Below, piece by piece: positions 25,801 through 37,800 of a DNA stretch of 64,000 nt. This DNA is from Trachythela sp. YZ-2020 (lineage: Eukaryota; Cnidaria; Anthozoa; Malacalcyonacea; Clavulariidae): NCBI GenBank assembly GCA_016169945.1, contig JADLSH010000367.1, positions 5,918,501 to 5,982,500 on the forward strand. Reading direction: 5' to 3'. The notes below the pieces were generated by a model. That model was not told the origin of the DNA. It saw only the letters and a list, made by a program, of their open reading frames with translations, and made no database searches. The translations under genes and the position numbers were made by a program. Position 1 is the first letter of the stretch. Each line of letters begins with the position of its first letter.

Positions 25801-28800
25801 TACTTTTCTTTGCCCCACCCGGTATATAATATGAAAATAACCTAAAATTTGACTTTGATTTTAGAAATATAATTGTTATTGTGCATTAGCAAAACGCCAA
25901 AACATGTCGTCAGGGCTAAAATGGCTACTGAGATACACTGTTTTAGTTTAAGAAAGTTGGTAGGTTCTCTAGGGAAATTTGTTGCAGTTTCTGGGGAGGG
26001 CAAAAAAATTGTGGACCTACAGAGCGCCCGTCTATAATACCATGCATTCCCAAGTGAAAATTTGAAACGTTTGTACAATCCCATCATGTATGATGAAATA
26101 AATGTGAGAATAACTTATATATATATATTGCCATATTGACAAAACGAGTGGTCTTGTCGTGAAGTTATTAAAGTTTCTGGGCAGGGAAATTAATTGTAAA
26201 CCTCCAGATCGAGGCGAGCGCCGGTCAAATATCGTCCCCAACTACCAAGTGATACTAAACGTCATCACATGGGAAAGTTAGAATAACTGAATTAATACAT
26301 GCAAAAGTAAGATAAAATTGACAGTTTTGAAGAAAGCCAAATAGTCATTTAAATCCTATATCAATTTTCCTTTGTAATCTGAAGAGCAAATAAAGGGACA
26401 TATTAACTATAAGAAAATAGTCTAATAGAGCTATTAATGCCTTTATGATTTAATCGCCTTTCCCTGATCTTGCTCTTAGAAAGGCTTTCAGACTTTCTGG
26501 CGCTGTACGAGACAGCAATTAAGTAAATCGTTTGATAAAGGTCATATAGAATTGTATAATGACATTAATGTACATACGAATTCTCTAAACTCTATAGTTG
26601 TATGCGAGAGAAAACGTTGTCGTCGAGAGAAATCTTCTTAATCGCTTGGCTCTATAAATACAATTGTTTGTTAGTCTGTCAAACATTTGATAAAAGTTAC
26701 GCATCATGCAATGACGCGCATGCAATAATATAAGATTCGACATAAGATATATATGCAGAAAAAAATCGTCCGCCTTCGTCCTTCTTCAGCCTCCGCGGGG
26801 AAGGTCACATATTTTCTCTCGTATGTATTGAATAATAAACGTATGAATTTAACATGCAGTCAAACTCGCAAAAAAATCCGTAAATTATATATATAATGCT
26901 ATTTCATGTCAAATCCCATATATCAGCGGGGTTTAAATAAACTTTAGTTTCCGAATCGTAACTACGATATAGCAATATTATAATAATAACAATCGACTAT
27001 TTTTTCCGCTGTTCAAATTGCAATTTCAGAATTTCTTCTATTATAATAAATCTAATAAAAAACGCGCACGCGCGTTCACTAAACTGATAAACGAAAATTA
27101 TATCATTATGCAGGAATAATACAAAACAAATTAAGTGCGACGCTCTATAGTGAATATTTAAATTACATTTTCACATCATCAAAAAATGATTAAAAGCCAA
27201 TTAAAAGATTGCAGCCGATAAATTTATTAAAATAGTGAATGGACTATAAGGCCGGCCTCCACTTGCACGTACGTACGCACAATTGCACGCACATATGTGT
27301 TTATACTTTCGTGAAATTTGATTGGTTAAAAACTTGACGGCCGCACAGAAAGTAGAATACAGTTCTACTGTCATACGTACAAAAAGTTAGCCGCGACGGT
27401 CAAGATTAGCGATCATTTTCGAGTCACAGAGCACTTGCACGTACGGCCAGCGCGGCCGATTTTGCGCATGCTCTGTGACTCGAAAATGATCGCTAATCTT
27501 GACCGTCGCGGCTAACTTTTTGTACGTATGACAGTAGAACTGTATTCTACTTTCTGTGCGGCCGTCAAGTTTTTAACCAATCAAATTTCACGAAAGTATA
27601 AACACATACGTGCGTGCAATTGTGCGTACGTACGTGCAAGTGGAGCCCGGCCTTAACGGACATGTTACATCTCGATTTCAGGTCACTTTTCAAAACGCGT
27701 TTCCCACGTTTGTTGTAGCCTGCGGGCATGAGTCCCATGACATCTCAACGATGTAAGGACTGCCCGCAGGCTACGTTTGTTGTGAATATTCCCAATTACG
27801 TTTCTTAAATTTGGAGTGTTGGGCTGAAGTACTAAACGAACTCGGAAGTTGTGAGTTTAAAAGTGCAGTTTTAAAGTATGAATTCGTTTACGAGTGGCAA
27901 AAGACAAGGCAAAAGACGTCTTCTATAATATATTGATTTAGTAAAATAACAAGGTGATTATTGAAAATTATCAACGCTGATTGGTTGCGCTACCTCGGAT
28001 TAATTTTTAAGCCGCTTTTATCGTAAATATTCAATTAAAATATTTTTGAAATGTGCATTTTTTATTTTTTTCCAAATAATCACCTATGTAATTTTACTAA
28101 AACAATTATTCGCCTCAGGCTCGGTGAATATCGGTGAATAAACACATCGACTTCGTCTCGGTTTTTATTCACCGATATATTCACCTCGCCTTCGGCGAAT
28201 AATTGTTAAATAGTAAACCACAAAAAAACAGAACTCGCCAGTACGTCTTTCTAGTACTTCAGTACTTAGTTCAGTACTTCGGTACTTAAGTAAGCAACTT
28301 GCGAAATTGGTTTGCAAGTTCCACGCCCAACATTCCAAATGTGAAAACGTAATTGTGAATATTCACAACAAACTTGGAAACCGCGTTTTGTGACCTGAAA
28401 TCGACAGTAGGTACATATATATAACATACATGACATTACATGTAAGTACCTATAACTGTAATCATTTCGAGAATTATTTTATACAGAAATCGCCTTTTTA
28501 TAGTCACGATATCCAAAAAGAAGGAAGAGTACCTATAGAAATAATAGATATAGAATGCCTACTCTTATCTCTCTCGGTCAAATAATGGGTCTCCACAAAA
28601 TAGCGGATATATATATATATATATATAAGGTCATTTCTGCCTCGGCCCAGACTAGTTCGGCATCAGGGGAGTGGATATTTATTTCAATACAGCGCCAAAA
28701 AGTAATTCGGGGCAATTTTTTTGAAAACTTTAAATTTGTCCAAAAATAAATTTTTGATGGAAAAAACGTTTTCTTAGCTCTTAAACTATATTAATTGTGA

Positions 28801-31800
28801 AACATTGAATTTTTAATATTTGAAACTATCCACTGGCGAAAAAGTGCACCTACGGGGCTGCGTGAAATTAGCAACGACAAGTAAAGATAGGTTGTACAAG
28901 TAAATCTAAGGATATTGGGTCCCTTGGTGTGATAATGGTCTCAGGGGTTTGCACTACCAACGCCATTTTTCTCATTATAGTAGTATGGTGGATTATTCTC
29001 AATGGATAATTGATGCTAAAAGGGCCCTCGAGCTTGATTTTAAAACTAAGTATCCTTACGCCGATCAGTAAGAGAGAAATAGTAAAATATACAGTATGTC
29101 AAAAACTAAAATTGCTCCTCATTCTTGTTGCTGAGGCAAATGTTCCTCATCAGGACCCAGCGACCCCATCATTCTCCAGGTCTTCCGCATAGATACGGGT
29201 ACAATGGTTTTTGCAAACATTTGTCATGTAGAACACACATTTATAGACACATGTTCTCGAATTCTCATTGCTGATCAGTTTCTAGTTGTGAATAAAGTAT
29301 GGTTTTCATTTTGCCGTAGCCGTCGCCACCATGTCATTGTCAAGGTGCATGGCCAATGCAATAAAGTGTCAATTAGCCTGAGTATAGCTAAAAGCAGGGT
29401 ATATAAAGACTCGCTTCCTATAACGATTGTCTGTACATGGTCTCTCGCTAGGCAGTCAACTGACCTCACTCACTCATTGTCTGCGGTAAATCCTTATCAA
29501 AACTTGTTTGACGCGGGATGAACGTAGTACATATAGCCAAGGATTAATGCAGGAATGGATTTGAATTACTACGTTAAAAAGATGAATCCATTGTATGTGG
29601 AAAGTAAGATTTCCATGAAAGACATAATAAACACGAAATATAATTGAAGGTAGCCATGTCGCGATGAAAATAGCACAAATATAAAGGATTGTTCTGTTAG
29701 TCTTGGAACGATGAGCGTTGGTTCGTCTTGTGATATGCGAAATATCACTTTGGTTGTGTTGAACGGCCGTGATTTGACGACGCATGTTACGATTGTGAGT
29801 ACAGACAATCGTGAATATCATGATTTGAAGAATGATCGTAAAGGAAAATATAACACTGACTATGATAGGGAATATCCGAGCTTCCAATTTGCCGTCAAAA
29901 AACACCCAAATAACTATAGCCACAGTAGCAGAGAATATTGCTACTAAACAGCCATAAATCTTCATTTCAGTGACGTGGTTGGCGTAGTAAAACGGAAATT
30001 TGATTGACCAATATCTGTTGAAGGTAATGAACAAAAGACTTAAAGATCCTGACGTGAGAGTGAAATGTGTCGAGACGTGAAGGGACAATGATTGTCCGAC
30101 TGGGATCCGAGAACGTGCAAGGATGCGTGGTATTAATTGAGGCTGCACGACAACACTTGACAGAAAATCAGAGAAACACAAACTTAGGATGAGTATGTCC
30201 ATGTTTTGTACTTGATGGAATCTTTTTATTTGAGTTATAAGGTACATTACCAAGCCATTGGTTAGTGCTCCCAAGAGAGCAAGGATACTGCTTACTACAG
30301 AGGTAATTATAGCAATCGTCCAAGGCATTGGAGCATATTCCACTTTATCAATCCAATAGCGTGAAGTGTCATCCATATCGTAAATTATCCTTTACAATAA
30401 ACTTAAATATATGACCTTCTATTGCTTTCTTATAATTATATAGACACGACAGTAACAGTTACATACATTAGGTATAATGCTGAAAACAATCCACTTGGTC
30501 TTCACATGTTAGCTGTTACACTATCGAAGCAAGTCAATTTCTAAATTATAGAACAAAAACATTTCAATTCATCTCACAAATCGTTTAGCTAAACATTCGT
30601 GATTTGATAAAAAGCTCTTACAAAATTTTCTTTTAAAAAACGTTACTATGGCTACAAACTAAATAGGCACTAAATGTTTTGAATTTTCTAAGACATTAAT
30701 GATGAATTAATTGAAGTGGCCATTCAGCTTTCTCATAGTATAGTTTACGTATGTTTCTGCTTTCAGACATATATTTATATTGTTTTGACGGAAAAGTACT
30801 TGAGATACAAATGAGCATGCAAACATAAATTATTAATGTAGTATATTTGATTATTGTTCTATTGATTATAGGGACGAGAAGGGATGTGAGGGGTGGAAAT
30901 TTTCAGATTGCGTGAATGTTTTTCGGTGTCTGCCTGTGCAGGATATTTTTGCAGAATTTTTCTTTGCTTTCCATTTTGGCCATTTATTCCTCTCCTATTC
31001 CCTTGCGCGATTTTTAGTTTTTATTTTTCCGCATGACTTTTCTAATGGTTCGTCCCTTATAGTCATTACTTTATATTATGCTACGTTCAAGGCACGATGC
31101 CGCACTAATTTGGAACTGTGCCCAAATTCGTCGGCTTCCTCACACGGAAGTTCGCACGGTTAGCTGTGCTCGAAATTGCCCCGCGGTTTCATGCCTCTCT
31201 CGTGAATTCGAAAGGGGAAATCCTGAAAAATTGAGTTCGGTACCAATAATCTATCCTCGGTCCCGTGTGACCAGTGGCAGTGCCCTCAAGCACTATCATC
31301 GACGCAATAGTCTATGAAAGAGCATAAATTCCGATAAATAAAAGAAAATTAAACTTACATATGCACTTTTTGTTACCGTATATATAATTTTAATGAAGAA
31401 ACTTTCTTATCCTGCGTCCCGCGAATTCTTTAAAATTTGGAATCCAACCATTTTTTCCCTCTCATTTTGTTGCCAAAATAGACGTTAACCTGCGTCCGGC
31501 GCAAAACATATTGTGGGCCTTCAATGAAGCCTATAAACTAAAACATATTTATCCTATATGAACTAGAACAAGGTTAACTATAAGGACTTCAAAACCGCGT
31601 AATACCGTTGGAAAACAGCATATTGCATATGAAACAGCATGTATATATACTGAATATAGCTTCAATTTACTGATTTTCAGCCTTTCAGTGCCACCTGCCA
31701 ACATGCATACATGTATAAATCCACCATTATCTTTAAAAGTACTGCAATAACTTGTTTTGACGGCACTCCTACACCCTAGAGCGTCATATAATTAAATGCG

Positions 31801-34800
31801 GACTACGAGATATCACGCATCCCAAAGATTTAAAAGGATGAAAATTCGTTGGCAATGAATGCGTTAAATTTTTGCAAACTATGTTGTTGCACATGCAGTA
31901 ACGAAGCAAAGTTAGGTAAGAAAATTACGCGGCTTTTATTGGCTAAAGACATCAGAATTTTCTTTTAATTTTTTTACTAGGGGTATTTAGGAAAAATGCC
32001 ACAACTGTGCATATGGGAAACTTCATTTCCACTACTTCCAAGCCGGTTTGGGAAAACAGTAAAACACGAAAATCTTTATGCAAAATGCACAAAAAAAAAG
32101 AAGCATTTTTAAAGTTTTGGATTGAAATCGGAGGATCAGGTAAAATATACATTTTCCTAAAAATTCGTCGCTGGGTAAGCGTTTTTCGTTTTCTTATAAA
32201 AGTATTTGCATTCAAAAACTCCATGTAACTTGTATACTATCTGTGTTGACTTGCTATAGTGGGCTTACTATAATGTTATTAAAAGGAAATTAAACTTGTT
32301 CTCGAACTAGTATTAATGAAAAATCGCACTTGTGTTTCGCCATTTGCATTTACAGCGGAATGCAAAGTCGTCCGCCATTATGTCATGGAAAACTTTTTTC
32401 AAAAATAGTTTTGTACATTGTTTTGTACTCAGGAGTCGGGAAATAATACAGACAAATAAAGTCTTCAAAACAAGATAAATGAAAATTTTGTAGAGGACCG
32501 AGAAGACCGAGAAAGGACAAGGTTTTGGAGTTTTAAAGCGTTTTAAACGGGGAAGTGTCTCTTTTGCGTACTTGATTTTGCAGTTTTCCCTTCAATTGAC
32601 ATGCGCTATAGTCAGTTGTCTTTTTCAAAATGCGTAGTTTATCATGTGTGGTCATTAATCTTAAAAAGTGTTTTAATATTAATTCAAATGCGTTATAGAA
32701 TAAGAAACAACATATTTAATCTCAAAAACTTCATAGTATAAAAATACTGTTTAAAAAACAGTTGAAGTTTTATGACAATTTTGAAACGTTTTGTAAGACG
32801 TCTAAGATTTAATTTTAGAGTAAATCAAAGCTAAAAGAGTACGTAATAACATAGCTACTTTATATAGTTGGGCAATTGATAATTTTACAGTTAAAAGTAT
32901 AAACCTTATCACTATTTTGTCATTTTGTACAAAAAATAAAAGAAATATACGGCCGGTTGCGTACGTGTTACCTTGGTTGCAGTGATCAACTCAGTCCAGT
33001 CCATTGTCCAGTCATAGCAGTCAATGGTACCCAGTGAACTCTAAGTTCACTGATGGTACCAGTTCACTGCTCAGTACTTTATCACAGAGTAGATACATGC
33101 AGAGGTCTCACTTCAGGTAAAATGCGTAACATTATTGGGGGGGGGGGTTACTCACCCCCCTAACCACCCCCTCCCCCAGTAGTTATGCCCCTGGTCTTGC
33201 CTGATTTTTGTAGCACCACTTCAGACTGTGTAGCTAGTTAAGGCAATTAACCACCCTCAGAAAAAGTAAGCATCAACCAATGCATACAGGCAGACCCAAA
33301 TTTGTATGATTTATGACACTTTTGACTAGGAGTTCAAGTGCTGGTATGGAGCAACCCTTTAAGAATCTGTATGCTCTCTGTCACATATGTGCCTATAGCA
33401 CAGTAAATGTGATGTTGATATCCTCAAAATAATAAAAGCCAGCACAAGCAGTGATGGGTCACTCCACAAAATATCCACACCTCCCTCATGGAGGAAATTA
33501 GGAGCGAATTTATACCACTGTCTTTTAGACATCTGCCTTCTCCACCTGAACTGCAGGAATCGGCAATGAATTTCGCGCGGTTACAGGGGTCCTCACTTTT
33601 CGCCACTGCTTTTCGCATATAGATATAAACTGAAGGTTTAAAACATTCGTCCAATATTTTGATTAATATAATTTAGGATAAGTGCAGTGACCAGCAATGA
33701 TAGCCATAATTAAGGGAACGTGTGAGCTCATCTGCTGCCAATGATCGCGACAATGACCAATGTATAACCAGTATAAGTAAATTACAATAGACTGGACATG
33801 CGCACATTAAGAACACCCGACTACAGAACAGTGCAAAATCCCGAAAAGGTAAAAGGGACTCAGATCAGAACAAATTTTAAAGTGTAATAGGGCAGATCTT
33901 AAAACACAGAATGACAGAAGTGTTGGTCAAAGACGGACTCCGAACTAACAAACTGACAATTAAAGACTATACCAGTAAGGGACCAGTCATTATTTATGGC
34001 CGGGGTGGGGGTCGAAGAGAAAATGGTGGGGTAACTGGAAAATATTACATGTCGTAGGTGGGGTAACATATGCATAAGTGGAGTAAAAAAAATTAACCAT
34101 ACTTTTATCACATACAGTATATTACAGTATATATGATTATTCTAAATTTTCTAATAAAATGTTACTGTTTTCCACAATGTCAACAGAAGCACCCACCTAC
34201 CCTCCCCACCCCACCACAAAGGGGTCATTTATACATCTTATCTCTAATAATCAGAAACAAAATATCATATGCTGACAGTTGTGCAATCTTCATGTAAGCT
34301 TGCCCACAACTGTCTTGTCCAAACCCTCAACTGTCTTAGGTCAAAATTATAGGCATACATGAAGTAGGACTGACGGAATGATGGCAAGTTCATTTATGTT
34401 CATCACAACCGTTGTTTTGTGTCTTGACAATTAGCAGACCATTTCATGTAGATAATTAACTTAAATGTACACATTGGTTATAAGGACAACCGTTAAATAC
34501 CAGATTTTATTAATATTCAAGTTATAAAATTGTGTATGCAAAGTTAGAAACAATCTATTTTTTTCATTTTTGACAAATTTGCCGAATTCAATTGTTTAAT
34601 CATACTTGAAATTTGGATGATCTGTCCTTCTCTGCACTCTGTTGAACAGCAATATTTTTCTGGTGATTTAACCATTCTATAAAATCCACTCAAATTCTCA
34701 CTTGGGACATTTTGTTTATTGTTAGAACTTTAGAAAATAGAATTCAAAAATTCCTTAATATTTGAGGAATTTCAGAGGAAATTTTAAATACAGGTTTTTT

Positions 34801-37800
34801 CAAAATAGAACGGCATTAGAAATTAAGCCAACAAAGTGACTTTGTTCCTGTTAAGAAAGTGTAGGAAATGCAAATTGCAAAGGAAATTTAAGTGGGAAAG
34901 AGATGATCAGGTTAAATTTGGTTAGTGTTTTAAAAACTTGACATATATACTGTACCATATAGATGAGTTAGGTATCCGTATTTAGGCTTCAGAGGATAAA
35001 GGTGGAGGTCCTATTAACATCTCATGAAAATCATAATTAATACAACACTGAAGAAAATGCTATCAACATTTTTGGCTGAAAATTTGATTTGTGCATACAA
35101 TATATTATGCAGTATGCATGCTGAGCCTTGGTGTAGGCCTATGAGGGAATGCCAAACTATTAAAATATTTGAACTTTTCTGGAGACTAGAGGTTCTCATG
35201 TCATACTTCTCACTCATAGGATTTACATGCACTACAACTGCAGCCATTCAAATGTTTATGTTATTGAGGTTTGCATTTGTTATCCATTATTAATACTGCC
35301 TACTGGCCTACTTCACTATTCTATTTCTGTAATTCTACTTGTCAAAAAAGGAAGAAGTATTGGGCTTTAATAGATTATTACTCCTATATTACTCCTATAT
35401 TCCCTACATTCCAAAAGGCTGCCAAGCTTTCGGATAACTATATTTTGTAGTTTGCCATTTTGGGGGTAACCCATTAGGCGCAATGTGCCCTAATATGCCC
35501 CACTGTATAATTATTGACTCTGTGCTTTTACTCCTCAAGAGGACACGCAAGAGGGGTACAAAAGTACAAATATAGGAATTGAACTTGTGTTCGACCCAGT
35601 CGTCTTAATAGCTCAATAGATAGAGTGTCAGCCCGCTGCGTGATTTACTGTTACAGCTTTAGTTTGGACAAAGACCTTTGAGCAATAAATCTGGATATTT
35701 TTACTAATAAATAGTATAAAGACTGGATATTTGAAATAAATCTGGTTACAGAATCTTGAAATTTGGCGCAAATTTATAAACCTTGAAACCAAAACATTTA
35801 AACTCAGCATTGAAATGGATACGCAGCGATGGTTTTATTCGTTGTTATGAATATAATGCATTATCGTTGGAGCATTTCTGTCCAAAATCACTTTATATTT
35901 TAAGTAAGTGCGCAATCACTGCCTCGTACCCAGGCGCTATTTCATGTAAATCCACACACGTCCGCTCTTTTCTGTGCTCTGGAGAGACGCCTGGGTACGA
36001 GGCAGGCGCAATCATTAAACACAAGCCAAGACTGACGTACAACCCCTATGATCAAATCAACGATAGACGCTGGTAAGCGAGATCCTTTAAGCCCATTTAG
36101 TTGTATCTCTTTTAATAGACAGAGTACTATAGTATTTATAGAGGCACATTGGTCATAGCCTGCATGGTTTAAGGCTTCCGCGGCAGCACTTCCTTGCGGT
36201 AGTAACTCCTAGTAACAGGAACTATGCGTGGAGTATATCTTTTGTTGTTTTTCAGGGGTATTTCAATTCAAACATTGCTATGTTTATACACAGTGTCATC
36301 CCAAAGCACAGGAAATAGGATTATGGTTTAGCATTTTGTCCATTATATACGGACAATTAGCTTAACCGTAAGCTGCAGTAACCGAAACTCAACCCCTACC
36401 TTTGTTAATCAATTTTAAACAATCACTACAGCTGTTAAAATTTGTATAAATGCGAGCTCACTTCATTAACAACATTTTGTCGACTGATTAGCAGCTCGCT
36501 ACGCCTACATACAAAAATACGTACATACGTACGTGTACTGTTGTACATGGCAATGGCCATGGGTACATGGGTACATGTACTGTTTTAATGCGGTACCGAA
36601 ACAGAGAAAATAAAGCCCTCTTACTACAGAATGCGCAGCAGTTTGAGGTCTAAGAACACCAAGTCTTACTCTTTTGCCCTCAAGGCTCAAGCTATACGGC
36701 TACTTACTCCAGCACAGAATTTAGTCCATTTTTTCGTAATAGCTAAATAAGTTATAATATATATAAGGCGGTGTACACTGTACTAATAATAAAGAATAAT
36801 ATTTATACAATTATACTTGGCACCAAAATCAATGCATCATAATGCATAGCATGTGCATATATAGGTTATAGACTATATATAGTGTTATATACTGTATTAC
36901 GCGTTGCCGATGTGCCCTATTAAAGTCTTACGTTTCTATAGTGTATGGAAACGTAACTAGAAACAGCACGCAAGCCCATATTACAAAGAAATCGGTTAAG
37001 GCTTAGCAGATTAGTTTATCCACGGTTTTCGTCTGTTAGACGCAGAACATTAGGGTAAAATAAATATTCACACATGTACACAGCGGTCCACGGTACATAC
37101 TGCTGGGTGTAAATTAATAAACCGACTTTGTAGTGCCGATTGTCTGATTGAGATTCATGAACTGGGGCAGGTAATGTTATTTTCCCAGCATCCTTTTTAA
37201 TGAGGTACATCATTGGGTTTTAATACAAAGATCTAGCTGTTCAAACTGTGAAAATTCTACGGAAAACTGTCACAAAATCAGTGTTGTCTTTTAGTAGTTT
37301 TGCCGGTATAAAAATGAACAAAAGATAATATGATAGCATTGCAAAGAAGAACACCTCATGCTGATGAAATAATTCCATGTCTATATTTGAAACCATTCTC
37401 ATACAAATACAATATCACTAACGGAGGCCATATTTATTCTAAACCATTCTCATACAATATCACTAACGGAGGCCGTATTTATTCTAAACTTCAAAACGGT
37501 GAAGTGACCCTCAATGACCGTTCTGGAAAGATAATAGATCATTGTTTCCTTCACAAATAGGGATCTGTGCAGTTATGATAATTGACGAACGTTCATCTGC
37601 CGGATATTGTTACACTTCTTTCCACACGCAGATTATTTTCTCGAAATACGATAATTGTTTAGTGTGATCAAACCTCGCTCCCCAGAGTAATTGTAAAATT
37701 CCAAGCCTGTTTCAGGTATTTTCAATAATAAATATCAGATCCAGGGACTAGATAATGAGCGGATGATGCATGTAGTCATTTAGTGTATCAATACACCAAG

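Larger units (their letters stand above)
27661..28418. mobile_element. TIR element carrying nested foldbacks
   Basis: The inverted ends TCGATTTCAGGTCAC (27672) and GTGACCTGAAATCGA (28390) extend inward with cttttcaaaacgcgtttcccacgtttgttgt and its counterpart. Inside are a 58-bp foldback (27716-27773), an inverted pair around gtaaaataacaaggtgattatt / aataatcacctatgtaatttta, and a further foldback at 28101-28207. It abuts the 405-bp palindrome. Confidence 0.75.

Noticed and set aside
29204..29947. Plus-strand frames overlapping the GPCR
   Set aside because: They overlap the antisense of, or lie just beside, a complete receptor and show no domain of their own.
35783..36076. 97-codon plus-strand open frame
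   Set aside because: It runs through the 87-bp foldback and its target duplication, and has no splice context.
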